Below, in pieces: positions 1 to 7,759 of a DNA stretch of 8,987 bases. The position numbers and the translations under genes were made by a program. The notes beneath the pieces are model-generated. The model had not been told where the DNA came from. It saw nothing but the letters and a program-made list of their open reading frames with translations, and made no database searches. The stretch spans positions 1-8,987 of the forward strand of contig JAKSDN010000269.1 of NCBI GenBank assembly GCA_022360075.1, given 5' to 3'. The number at the start of each line of letters is the position of its first letter. Positions within the stretch are counted from its first letter, which is position 1. This DNA is from Kiloniellales bacterium (GTDB lineage Bacteria > Pseudomonadota > Alphaproteobacteria > Kiloniellales > JAKSDN01).

Positions 1-837
1 GAAGGCGACCAGCGCATCGACGGCCGCGGCGATCGTGCTCTTTTCCGCGGTCAGGGGCAGAAGCGGCGTGTCCGGGCAGCCATAGTCCGGCGGCCGCCAG
101 CCCGACACGGTCGGCGAGTACTCCGGAAAGAGCTCTGCGCTCGGCGGTGCGTCATTGGTGGCATGAGCGCCGGAGCGCGGGTCGCCGCAGCCGTTCCAGG
201 GGTCCGGCGGGCCGACCATCCAGTCGCTATGGGGCTCGAAGTTGACCCGAGAGGCAAAGGGCACGATGGCCACCGAGAGATCGGTCACGGTCTCCTGCTG
301 ACCGTAAAGAATGTCGAGCAGGCTGTGCGAGGCGTTCTTCAGCGCCTGGATCTTGCTTCCGCCCATCGAGCCGGTGACGTCGAGGACCAGGGCGAGCTCC
401 ATGCCGCGAACGGCACGGTTGACGACCGCACGTGCGCTCACCGTGATCTCGTCGACGTGCATCACGCGCAGGAAGGTCGTCGGAATGTCGGCTTGGGCCG
501 TCACCTCGACGGTGCCTTGCACCTGATCGACGTCGATGGCGAGCGGCGCGACCGTCGAATCCATGAAGCCGGGCGGGAAGTTCGCCGCAAAGAACCGCTC
601 GATGTCCTGGTCGCGAAAGCTTTCGTGGATCACGCGGCCGCCAGCCAGAGCCGCCGAGTCAACGGCTTGGCTGAGCCTCGCCTGCGCCAGGTAGGCGCGG
701 GCACCGTCGGCGGCCACGCCGACGAGGGCGATAACCGGCACGAGCGCCACGCCCAACAAGACAGCCACCGCCGCATTGCGATCTCGACAGAAACGGCGAC
801 CCGTTTCCTTGAATTGTTGCCAAGTAATGGCCGGCAT
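1..837 (-). CDS. TadG-like pilus-assembly protein with VWA domain (C-terminus outside window)
   Basis: 279 codons are visible and the frame is open through position 1, so the C-terminus is missing. A basic N-terminus (residues 9-20, rich in R/K) precedes one hydrophobic helix at about 22-43. This is followed by AYLAQARLSQAVDSAALAGG (49-67), which resembles the post-membrane segment of TadE/TadG pseudopilin-like proteins. A von Willebrand A domain begins near residue 147 with the metal-site (MIDAS-type) motif DVTGSM at 153-158. Family knowledge: TadG proteins are anchored in the inner membrane, face the periplasm and belong to Flp/Tad pilus loci. No other tad gene is visible here, so this may be a solitary TadG-like protein. 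The start is uncertain: ATG 837 gives a compact TadG-like N-terminus but has AAAGG abutting it rather than properly spaced. In-frame GTG 846 and ATG 897 are alternatives, also without a clear ribosome site. Membership of the TadG/VWA family is strong; the exact role is inferred. Confidence 0.85.
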   Translation of the reverse strand, partial: MPAITWQQFKETGRRFCRDRNAAVAVLLGVALVPVIALVGVAADGARAYLAQARLSQAVDSAALAGGRVIHESFRDQDIERFFAANFPPGFMDSTVAPLAIDVDQVQGTVEVTAQADIPTTFLRVMHVDEITVSARAVVNRAVRGMELALVLDVTGSMGGSKIQALKNASHSLLDILYGQQETVTDLSVAIVPFASRVNFEPHSDWMVGPPDPWNGCGDPRSGAHATNDAPPSAELFPEYSPTVSGWRPPDYGCPDTPLLPLTAEKSTIAAAVDALVAF

Positions 838-897
838 CCTTTGCACCGTATGGTCATTTGTCGGGCGGCGGCTCGTCTCATTACCATGGGAGGCCAT

Positions 898-1053
898 AAC
901 AAGTTGTAAAGTATTGTTACAGTCATGAATAATATCGTCACTAATACTTGGGAAATTGATGCCATATTCGAGATAAATTCGATGGATCCAGTTCGATACC
1001 CGCCGATGACGCGGTGGGCCCCCACGTCGTGTCAGGCGTTGCGCCGGAAAGAG
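898..1053. promoter_or_regulatory. AT-rich upstream region of the tadG-like gene with a small inverted repeat
   Basis: Positions of about 895-1000 are much more AT-rich than the rest of the window and lie directly upstream of the minus-strand tadG-like gene. They contain the inverted repeat TGTAA-N7-TTACA at 905-921. A second pairing, AAGTATT (909-915) with AATACTT (943-949), overlaps it. I see no convincing -35/-10 pair. The composition and position suggest a promoter or operator, but the regulator cannot be named. If ATG 897 were the true start, the inverted repeat would sit only 8 nt upstream of it; with ATG 837 it lies about 70 nt upstream, which suits an operator better. Confidence 0.35.
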
Positions 1054-1332
1054 GTAAGAAGGGCAAAAGTCCGGGCAGTGTTGGCGGTATCGAGCGATGG
1101 TGGCGCTTTCCGGTCTTGGCTGCAGTGCTGGCGTGCGTGCTTCGAGACGCCCCTTTGGGGCTCCTCAGCATGAGGAAGGCCTTTGATGGCATTAAGATTG
1201 CTCCTCATGCTGAGGAGCGCTCGATAGAGCGCATCTCGAAGCACGCAGGCTCTTCATCCAGCGCTCTAAGCCTCTTGCCGTTCCTGTCGCAGAACGCCGC
1301 TCCACTCTCGCCCGGACTTTTGCCCCTCTTAC
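1054..1332. repeat. MITE-like long imperfect palindrome with 23-bp terminal inverted repeats
   Basis: The outer arms 1054-1076 and 1310-1332 are reverse complements over 23 nt with one mismatch (core GGGCAAAAGTCCGGGC). Further inward the two sides still pair weakly, for example around GGCTGCAGTGCTGG on the left. They then meet the strong central palindrome at 1135-1246. The whole 279-nt unit is therefore one degenerate palindrome centred near 1193. It has no credible reading frame of its own and no transposase. This looks like a non-autonomous dispersed element. A possible outer extension exists: GGGCC.CCCACGT-like sequence occurs beyond both ends, but on the left it is separated from the arm by about 27 nt. 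No target-site duplication is obvious. Confidence 0.7.
1135..1246. repeat. Central palindromic repeat, TTCGAGA / CTCCTCAGCATGAGGA type
   Basis: Three nested pairings are exact. Outer arms are GCGTGCTTCGAGA (1135-1147) with its complement at 1234-1246. Inner arms are CTCCTCAGCATGAGGA (1161-1176) with its complement at 1202-1217. Each side also carries its own small hairpin (GCCCC-TTT-GGGGC at 1149-1161, CGCTC-GATA-GAGCG at 1218-1231). The folded form would be a cruciform-like cloverleaf with a 25-nt loop (1177-1201). This arrangement matches the repeat at 7760-7888, including a related loop in opposite orientation. From recall, repeats of this kind are common between genes in alphaproteobacteria and often produce spurious small protein annotations. 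Confidence 0.85.
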
Positions 1333-1346
1333 GTGGGGCGGCCCGG

Positions 1347-1364
1347 CATTCCGGGATCGGAATG
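1347..1364 (-). terminator. Possible weak hairpin downstream of the helicase gene
   Basis: CATTCC-GGGATC-GGAATG forms a 6-bp stem with a 6-nt loop starting 14 nt beyond the helicase stop codon. It is followed on the minus strand by a second hairpin, GCCCC-N8-GGGGC (1322-1339). Neither has a T-run after it, so a classical intrinsic terminator is not supported. The second hairpin overlaps the end of the repeat element. Confidence 0.25.
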
Positions 1365-1378
1365 TCGAAGTCGAACCA

Positions 1379-2677
<1,299 letters not shown>

Positions 2678-2854
2678 GAAGTCTCTATCCTTCAAGCGCC
2701 AGGCAGCGCGGGCCCACAGGGGCACACGGTGGCAGCGTGGCAATTCGCCGAATTCCACGCGCACCTGGAACCAACGGATTTATTCGGAATTGTCTCGGGA
2801 TGAAGGGCTGCCGTTCCCCGGCAGGCCCGTCGCGCGATCGCGAGAAATCTAGCC
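2678..2854 (-). promoter_or_regulatory. Structured 5' leader of the helicase gene
   Basis: Between the candidate promoter and GTG 2677 there are about 170 nt without a gene. Two clear stem-loops lie within. At 2736-2759 CGTGG-AATTC pairs with GAATT-CCACG (10 bp, 3-nt loop, one bulged base). At 2808-2824 CTGCCG pairs with CGGCAG around a 5-nt loop. Neither has a T-run, so they are not simple terminators. Long leaders are known for cold-induced mRNAs and for autoregulated DEAD-box helicases; applying that here is inference. If translation began at ATG 2764, the first hairpin would lie inside the coding region. Confidence 0.4.
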
Positions 2855-2885
2855 GTTACATGCGGTTCCGGGCGGGCCTTGTCAA
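2855..2885 (-). promoter_or_regulatory. Candidate sigma-70-type promoter for the helicase gene
   Basis: On the minus strand a perfect TTGACA (2880-2885), preceded by C as in the alphaproteobacterial CTTGAC form, is followed after 18-19 nt by ATGTAA/TGTAAC (2855-2861). The -35 is excellent. The -10 is only a partial match and the spacing is slightly long. It lies just past the end of the TPR gene and points at the helicase gene. Confidence 0.4.
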
Positions 2886-2913
2886 GCCTCGTCTCCTGGC
2901 GGTCGGCAGGGGA

Positions 2914-4296
2914 TCAGCTCTGGGCGATTTCGCCGGCGCGCGCCCGCGCCGCCTCGGCAGCGTCGCGATCGCCCAGGCTCTCCATCACGGTGCCATACTT
3001 GACCCAGTTGCCGTGACTCGCCGGCCGGACGGTGATGCGCTCCGACAGCAGCGCGCGGGCGAGGGAAAGGCGGCCGGCGCGAATCGCGCTTTCCAGCAGA
3101 AGCTGGACGAAGACGTCGCGCTGGGCATGGGAGCCGCCGACGGGGCTCAGCCGGTCTCGAAGCGGCAGCAGGATCTCCACCGCCCGGTCGTAGGCCCGAT
3201 CGGCATAGGCCAGCAGCGCCTCGCAGAGCGGGATGGTCAGCGGTGCCATGGTCGCCGCTTCGTAGTTGTCCGGCTCCTCGGCGTAAGTGCGCAGCGAGGC
3301 GAGATAGCGCTCGGCGGCCTCCCGCCGGCCTTCGCGGGCAAGCGACATCATGCAGTGCAGGTCGGTGAAAGCGAGCGCGTGGTCGTCGATATGGGTCTCG
3401 GCATGATCGGCCAACTCGGCCCAGCGATCGCCGACGCCGACGCCCTGGAACTCGAGCCGCAGCAACAGGGCCGCGGCGTTTTGGATGTCGAGGTAGAAAT
3501 CCGATCTCTCGCTGCGGATCGAGCGGTCGTAGAGGTCGAGTGCCTGGTCGTAGTCGCCGCGCTCGTGGGCGAAGAGCGCGCGATGCCACCAAAGATGGCC
3601 GCGAAAGGGATTGCGGTCTTCCCAGCAATCGGCGGGATAGTCGAGCCAGTGCAGGCCCTCGCCCATGCGGCCCTGCATCTCCAAAACGTGGGCTACCGCG
3701 TGGATCGCCCAAAGGTCCTCGGGATTGGCCTCGACGGCGGCGCGGCCGTGGCGTTCGGCCTGTTCGTAGTCGCCGCATTCCTCCTGCCCGAAGGCCAGCA
3801 TCCCGAGCACGTTGCCGTAGCCGGGCAGGCCCGGCTCCCAGGCATCGAAGACCTTGGCCACGCCATTGCGCAGCGCGTAGTTGTTGCCCATCCAGAACAA
3901 GGTGAAGTGCTGGAGGCGCAGCGCGAGGAGATCGTGCGGGCTGTCGAACAGGATCTCGTCCCAGAGCGCGACGGCGCGGACCAGATCGCCCTCGAGCCAG
4001 GCCCGCAAGGCCCGGATGTGCAGCGCCTCGCGCGGGGTCACGCTTGCGGCCCGCGGCTCGCAGAAGGCCAGCGCCTCGCGCACCTTGTCGTAGACCGTGG
4101 TCGTGCCGAACAGCATGAAGAGGTAACCGCGCAGGCAGTGGCCCATCACGAAATCCGGATCGGCCGCCAGCGCCGCCTTGACGTGCTGCATGGTGTCCAG
4201 GCGGTATTCGAAGTAGCGGTCGATCGCGGTCGAGAAATGCTGTGCCGCCTGCCCACTATCCGTGGTCATGGCGAGGCCACGTTGATCTTTCTGCAT
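2914..4296 (-). CDS. Tetratricopeptide repeat protein, TTC38-like family
   Basis: A 460-residue, all-helical protein with no signal peptide or membrane segment, so probably cytoplasmic. Helix pairs typical of TPR repeats appear at about 160-195 (the GDYEQAERHGRAAVEANP stretch), 196-222 and 235-262 (ALFAHERGDYDQALDLYD). The block HAVAHVLEMQGRMGEGLHWL (199-218), then GHLWWHRALF (233-242), matches from memory the signature of the TTC38 family, which occurs in animals and many bacteria. The molecular function of that family is not established, so no reaction can be given; protein scaffolding is the usual TPR role. ATG 4296 is preferred because AGGG lies 5 nt upstream (GGGGACAGGG). In-frame ATG 4269 (MTTDSGQ) lacks a ribosome site. 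The gene follows the GGDEF-EAL gene by 91 nt on the same strand and may share its transcript. Confidence 0.85.
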   Translation of the reverse strand: MQKDQRGLAMTTDSGQAAQHFSTAIDRYFEYRLDTMQHVKAALAADPDFVMGHCLRGYLFMLFGTTTVYDKVREALAFCEPRAASVTPREALHIRALRAWLEGDLVRAVALWDEILFDSPHDLLALRLQHFTLFWMGNNYALRNGVAKVFDAWEPGLPGYGNVLGMLAFGQEECGDYEQAERHGRAAVEANPEDLWAIHAVAHVLEMQGRMGEGLHWLDYPADCWEDRNPFRGHLWWHRALFAHERGDYDQALDLYDRSIRSERSDFYLDIQNAAALLLRLEFQGVGVGDRWAELADHAETHIDDHALAFTDLHCMMSLAREGRREAAERYLASLRTYAEEPDNYEAATMAPLTIPLCEALLAYADRAYDRAVEILLPLRDRLSPVGGSHAQRDVFVQLLLESAIRAGRLSLARALLSERITVRPASHGNWVKYGTVMESLGDRDAAEAARARAGEIAQS

Positions 4297-4352
4297 GATG
4301 GCCCTGTCCCCGTCGCCCTGTATTGGTAGAGGGGACTGTGAAGCCGTCTCGC

Positions 4353-4373
4353 CGCCGCTGTCAATTCGCGGCG
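4353..4373 (-). terminator. GC-rich hairpin after the GGDEF-EAL gene
   Basis: CGCCGC (4353-4358) pairs exactly with GCGGCG (4368-4373) around a 9-nt loop, starting 14 nt beyond the GGDEF-EAL stop codon. There is no T-run, so termination would be partial at best. A TTGACA (4359-4364) lies inside the loop and could be a -35 for the TPR gene, but no good -10 follows it. Whether the two genes are co-transcribed is therefore undecided. Confidence 0.25.
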
Positions 4374-4387
4374 ACGCACCGGTGATT

Positions 4388-6004
4388 TCAGGCTGCGCCC
4401 GCCGCCGTCGCGCTTCCGGTCGTGTTCGGCAGCGTCGCGATCAGATCGCGCACGTCGTCCGCCGACACGGGCTTGCTGAAGTAGTAGCCCTGCCCGAGAG
4501 CGCAGCCTTGGGCCTGGAGGGTGACGAGGTGGTTCTCGTCCTCGATGCCCTCGGCGATCGTCGGCAGCCCGAGGCTTTGTCCCAAGGCGATCACCGCCCG
4601 CACGATGGCCGCGCTCTCGCCGTTACTCTCCAGCTTGGAGACGAAGGAGCGGTCGATCTTGATCTTGTCGAAGGCCAGGTCGCGCAAGTGGGCCAGGCTC
4701 GAGTAGCCGGTGCCGAAGTCGTCGAGTGCGGTCTTGACGCCGGCCTCGCGGAGCTGGCTGAGGATCCTGGCCGCCGTGCCGGCATCCTCGATCAGGGCGT
4801 TCTCGGTCACCTCGATCTCCAGGCGCTGCGGGGCCAGACCTTCGTCCTTCAGGATCGCCAGGAGCTCGTCGGCGAGCTTCGGGTTTCGGAACTGGACCGG
4901 CGAGATGTTGACGGCCAGGGTCAGGTCCTCGGGCCAAGCGTGGGCTTCGCGGCAGGCGCGCCGGATCAGGCACTCGCAGAGGTCGCTGATCTGACCGCTG
5001 TCCTCGGCGACCGAGATGAAGCGATCCGGCGCGAGAACGCCCTTCTCGGGGTGGCGCCAGCGCGCGAGCGCCTCGAAGCCGACGAGACCGCCCCGCCGCA
5101 GGTCCATGATCGGCTGATAGAAAGGCTCGATCTGGCCGGCGGCGATGCCCGCCCGCAGATCCTGCTCCAGCTTGGCGCGCTCCTGCTGGTGCTGGTCCAT
5201 GTCGATCTCGTAGAAACAAAAGCGTCCGCGGCCGTTCTGCTTGGCGCGGTAGAGTGCGATATCGGCACGCCGCACCAGGGAGCGCGCGTCGTCGCCGTCC
5301 ACCGGGTAGACTGCCAAGCCGATGCTGACGCCGACCGAGACCTGTGTATTGCCCAGCGTCGCCGGCGCCTGCGCGATGCCCAGGAGGCGGCGGGCCAGGC
5401 GCAGCGCGCCGAGGGGCTGGTGGCCGCCGACCTGGATGATGGCGAACTCGTCGCCGCCGAAGCGCGCCAGCGTGTCCTGTGAGCGCAGAGCGTGGCTGAG
5501 GCGGTCTGACATCGTCCGGAGTAGCTTGTCTCCCGCGCCGTGTCCGTGGAGGTCGTTGACCGGTTTGAAGCGATCGAGGTCCAGCATCAGCACGGCAATG
5601 CCCTCGCCTTCGCGCTTGGCGCGCGCCAGGGCGGCGTTCAGGCGATCCTCGAACAGGCGCCGGTTGGGCAACCCTGTCAGGGGGTCGTGGAGCGCGAGCC
5701 GGGCTGACTCCGCCTCGGCCTCGATCCGCTTTCGAATCTCTACTCTCTGATCGTGCAGACGCCGCACACCGAAGACGAAGCCGCCGAAGCCGAGCCCGAG
5801 CAGGGCCAGCAGGACTTCGTCGAGCTCCATGTCCTCGTACTCCCGCGAGAACTCGAAGAAGGTGTCGACGGCATCGGTCAGGGCGCCCACGGTGAACAGC
5901 AGGATCGCCGCCACCAGCGCATAGGCCCCATCTTTAAGGATTCGTCCGTAATTTGAGTCCTCTACGGGTTCGCTCGCCTGTAGCGTCGGACTGTCGGTGC
6001 TCAT
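4388..6004 (-). CDS. Membrane-bound GGDEF-EAL cyclic-di-GMP synthase/phosphodiesterase
   Basis: The protein has 538 residues. The N-terminus has two hydrophobic helices (about 27-43 and 64-80) separated by an acidic loop containing FEFSREYEDMELDE. A charged helix (82-104) leads into the GGDEF domain, which starts at DPLTGLPNRR (107-116). The diguanylate cyclase site GGDEF is intact at 183-187, and the product-inhibition site RxxD (RSQD, 174-177) has the correct 5-residue spacing. The EAL domain runs from about 280 to 530 and keeps EAL (311-313), N366, EVTE (398-401), DDFGTGYSSL (428-437), K449, AEGIE (484-488) and QGYYFSKP (505-512). Both activities could thus be functional: making c-di-GMP from two GTP and cleaving it to pGpG. 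Such proteins control motility versus biofilm. ATG 6004 has GAGAGG with 8 nt spacing. The short membrane hairpin is a probable signal input of unknown ligand. Confidence 0.95.
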   Translation of the reverse strand: MSTDSPTLQASEPVEDSNYGRILKDGAYALVAAILLFTVGALTDAVDTFFEFSREYEDMELDEVLLALLGLGFGGFVFGVRRLHDQRVEIRKRIEAEAESARLALHDPLTGLPNRRLFEDRLNAALARAKREGEGIAVLMLDLDRFKPVNDLHGHGAGDKLLRTMSDRLSHALRSQDTLARFGGDEFAIIQVGGHQPLGALRLARRLLGIAQAPATLGNTQVSVGVSIGLAVYPVDGDDARSLVRRADIALYRAKQNGRGRFCFYEIDMDQHQQERAKLEQDLRAGIAAGQIEPFYQPIMDLRRGGLVGFEALARWRHPEKGVLAPDRFISVAEDSGQISDLCECLIRRACREAHAWPEDLTLAVNISPVQFRNPKLADELLAILKDEGLAPQRLEIEVTENALIEDAGTAARILSQLREAGVKTALDDFGTGYSSLAHLRDLAFDKIKIDRSFVSKLESNGESAAIVRAVIALGQSLGLPTIAEGIEDENHLVTLQAQGCALGQGYYFSKPVSADDVRDLIATLPNTTGSATAAGAA

Positions 6005-6261
6005 GCGTCTCGCCTCTCGGACCGGATCGAAGGGCCTAAAGCCTGAAAAGGCCTTGAGACTAGATGTGTTTTGCTAATCATTGGTTATATGAAATTGGAC
6101 AGAATATTAGGCCCGAAGGCGGTGTCTTTGGCGCCGTCGGGACGAAGGGCTGGGACGGTCTCTATGGGGCCGGGAGAGCTTTGGAAAACTGATGGCAATG
6201 CGGGCTCGAGGGCGCTAAAACCCTGGCTCCCGCGCACATCACAGTACGAACGAGGCAAGTC
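6005..6261. promoter_or_regulatory. Divergent intergenic region between the GGDEF-EAL and DAHP synthase genes
   Basis: This 257-nt gap must hold promoters for both directions. The AT-rich part is about 6061-6110. A possible plus-strand promoter is TTGGTT (6081-6086) with ATATTA (6104-6109) at 17 nt spacing; the match is modest. It would give a leader of roughly 145 nt for the DAHP synthase mRNA. In that leader, 6200-6233 can fold (GCGGG with CCCGC and AGGG with CCCT, with mismatches between) just upstream of the ribosome site GAGG (6252-6255). I see no leader peptide with runs of Trp, Phe or Tyr codons, and no T-run, so classical attenuation is not supported. Confidence 0.3.
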
Positions 6262-7650
6262 ATGACGGCGAATTGGACGCCGGAAAGCTGGCGCGACAAG
6301 CCGATCCGCCAGGTCCCGGACTATCCCGATCCGCAGGCGCTCGACACGGTCGAGACCACCTTGGCGAAGGCGCCGCCGCTGGTCTTTGCCGGCGAGGCGC
6401 GCCGGCTCAGGAAGCAGCTCGGCCAGGTGGCGGAGGGCAAGGCCTTTCTGCTTCAGGGCGGCGACTGCGCCGAGTCCTTCGCCGAGTTCCATCCGAACAA
6501 CATCCGCGACACCTTCCGCGTGCTGTTGCAGATGGCGGTGGTGCTGACCTATGGCGCGGCCTGTCCGGTGGTCAAGGTCGGGCGCATGGCCGGCCAGTTC
6601 GCCAAGCCGCGCAGCGCCCCGACCGAAGCCCAGGGCGGGGTCGAGCTGCCGAGCTATCGCGGCGATATCGTCAACGGCATCGAGTTCGAGGCCGGCGCCC
6701 GCGTGCCCGACCCGCAGCGCCTGCTGCAGGCCTACAACCAGGCCGCTTCCACGCTCAACCTGCTGCGCGCCTTCGCCCAGGGCGGCTTCGCCAACCTGGA
6801 GAAGGTGCACCAATGGAACCTGGCCTTCGTCGAGGGGCCGCAGGGCAAGCGCTACGAGGAGCTGGCCGCGCGCATCGACGAGAGCCTGGCCTTCATGCGC
6901 GCCTGCGGCATCACCTTCGACACCGTGCCGCAGCTGCGCGAGACCGATTTCTACACCTCGCACGAGGCGCTGCTGCTGAGCTACGAGCAGCCCCTGACCC
7001 GGGTCGATAGCCTGACCGACCAGTGGTACGACTGCTCGGCGCATCTGCTCTGGGTCGGCAACCGCACCCGCCAGCCCGACGGCGCCCATATCGAGTTCCT
7101 GCGCGGCGTCCAGAACCCGCTCGGCATGAAGGTGGACGACCAGATGGATCTCGACGAGCTCCGCCGCCTGATCGAGATCCTCAATCCGGAAAACGAGGCC
7201 GGGCGTCTGACGCTGATCAGCCGGATGAGCGCGGACAAGGTCGAGGCCGGGCTGCCGCCGCTGATCCGCGCGATCCAGCGCGAGGGCTTCAAGGTGGTCT
7301 GGTCCTGCGACCCCATGCACGGCAATACGATCAAGTCCTCGACCGGCTTCAAGACCCGGCCGTTCGAGCGCATCCTGACCGAGGTGCGGCGCTTCTTTGC
7401 GGTGCACCGGGCCGAGGGCAGCTATGCCGGCGGCGTGCACTTCGAGATGACCGGCCAGGACGTGACCGAGTGCATCGGCGGCGCCCAGGCGATCGACGAG
7501 AACCAGCTCGCGGACCGCTACCACACCCACTGCGATCCGCGCCTGAACGCCAGCCAGGCGCTGGAGCTGGCCTTTCTGGTGGCGGAGCAGCTCAAGGAGG
7601 AGCGGGTCGCCAACGGCGCGCCGCCGCGCCGCGTGGCCGAGGCCTCCTGA
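6262..7650 (+). CDS. aroG: Class II 3-deoxy-D-arabino-heptulosonate-7-phosphate (DAHP) synthase
   Basis: This enzyme condenses phosphoenolpyruvate with erythrose 4-phosphate, the first step of the shikimate pathway to aromatic amino acids. At 462 residues it has the length of the plant-like class II enzymes. Signatures are [11 protein letters not shown] (63-73, metal-binding C69), [14 protein letters not shown] (105-118, R108), TLNLLRAF (164-171), SCDPMHGN (348-355, H353), GVHFEMTG (391-398, E395) and [13 protein letters not shown] (420-432, D425). By constant offset these correspond to the Mn ligands Cys87, His369, Glu411 and Asp441 of the Mycobacterium tuberculosis enzyme (numbers from memory). 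PEP-contacting R268, K290 and R321 are also present. Two spots deviate: GERTR is GNRTR (266-270), and the GP usually following KV is DD (292-293). The N-terminus is about 18 residues shorter than the mycobacterial one, so the regulatory extension differs. ATG 6262 has GAGG 6 nt upstream. Confidence 0.96.
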   Translation: MTANWTPESWRDKPIRQVPDYPDPQALDTVETTLAKAPPLVFAGEARRLRKQLGQVAEGKAFLLQGGDCAESFAEFHPNNIRDTFRVLLQMAVVLTYGAACPVVKVGRMAGQFAKPRSAPTEAQGGVELPSYRGDIVNGIEFEAGARVPDPQRLLQAYNQAASTLNLLRAFAQGGFANLEKVHQWNLAFVEGPQGKRYEELAARIDESLAFMRACGITFDTVPQLRETDFYTSHEALLLSYEQPLTRVDSLTDQWYDCSAHLLWVGNRTRQPDGAHIEFLRGVQNPLGMKVDDQMDLDELRRLIEILNPENEAGRLTLISRMSADKVEAGLPPLIRAIQREGFKVVWSCDPMHGNTIKSSTGFKTRPFERILTEVRRFFAVHRAEGSYAGGVHFEMTGQDVTECIGGAQAIDENQLADRYHTHCDPRLNASQALELAFLVAEQLKEERVANGAPPRRVAEAS

Positions 7651-7704
7651 CGGGGGTGGCAATGTCATTTGCCCGCGCTTGACGGGACCTGCGGCGAAAC
7701 GCAC

Positions 7705-7736
7705 CCTCACCCTTCGACAAGCTCGGAGCGTGTGAG
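7705..7736. repeat. Short palindromic repeat, CTTCGACAAGCTC type (left copy)
   Basis: CCTCACCCTTCGACAAGCTC at 7705-7724 is the exact reverse complement of 8012-8031. The copy can itself fold, CTCAC (7706-7710) with GTGAG (7732-7736). It lies 54 nt after the DAHP synthase stop codon. From recall, this sequence type is a very common dispersed intergenic repeat in alphaproteobacteria. The right half of this copy (7725-7736) departs from the right-hand copy. Confidence 0.8.
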
Positions 7737-7759
7737 TGGACGATGGATGAGCTGGAACA

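Noticed and set aside
163..909. Plus-strand open frame of 248 codons at the left end
   Set aside because: It is antisense to the tadG-like gene, which shows a membrane anchor and VWA metal-site motif in the minus-strand frame.
1032..1244. Small minus-strand frame with the peptide PHAEEPQRGVSKHA, and its counterpart at 7592-7843 with PHPEEPALAGVSKDA
   Set aside because: The similarity of the two peptides comes from translating the two copies of the palindromic repeat. Such peptides are a familiar artefact, not a protein family.
1054..1332. CRISPR array or toxin-antitoxin system in the repeat-bearing gaps
   Set aside because: The repeats are inverted and single-copy per gap, with no regular spacers, no cas genes and no paired small genes with ribosome sites.
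4342..4364. TTGACA as a dedicated promoter for the TPR gene
   Set aside because: The -35 match is perfect, but no reasonable -10 lies 16-19 nt downstream, so I did not list it as a promoter.
4295..5482. Plus-strand open frame of 395 codons across the GGDEF-EAL gene
   Set aside because: It is a shadow of the EAL-domain coding sequence, without ribosome site or protein-like features.
6085..7710. Minus-strand open frame of 541 codons covering the whole DAHP synthase gene
   Set aside because: The plus-strand gene has all class II DAHP synthase motifs and a ribosome site. The antisense translation is low complexity (A, G, L, R, H) with no domain.
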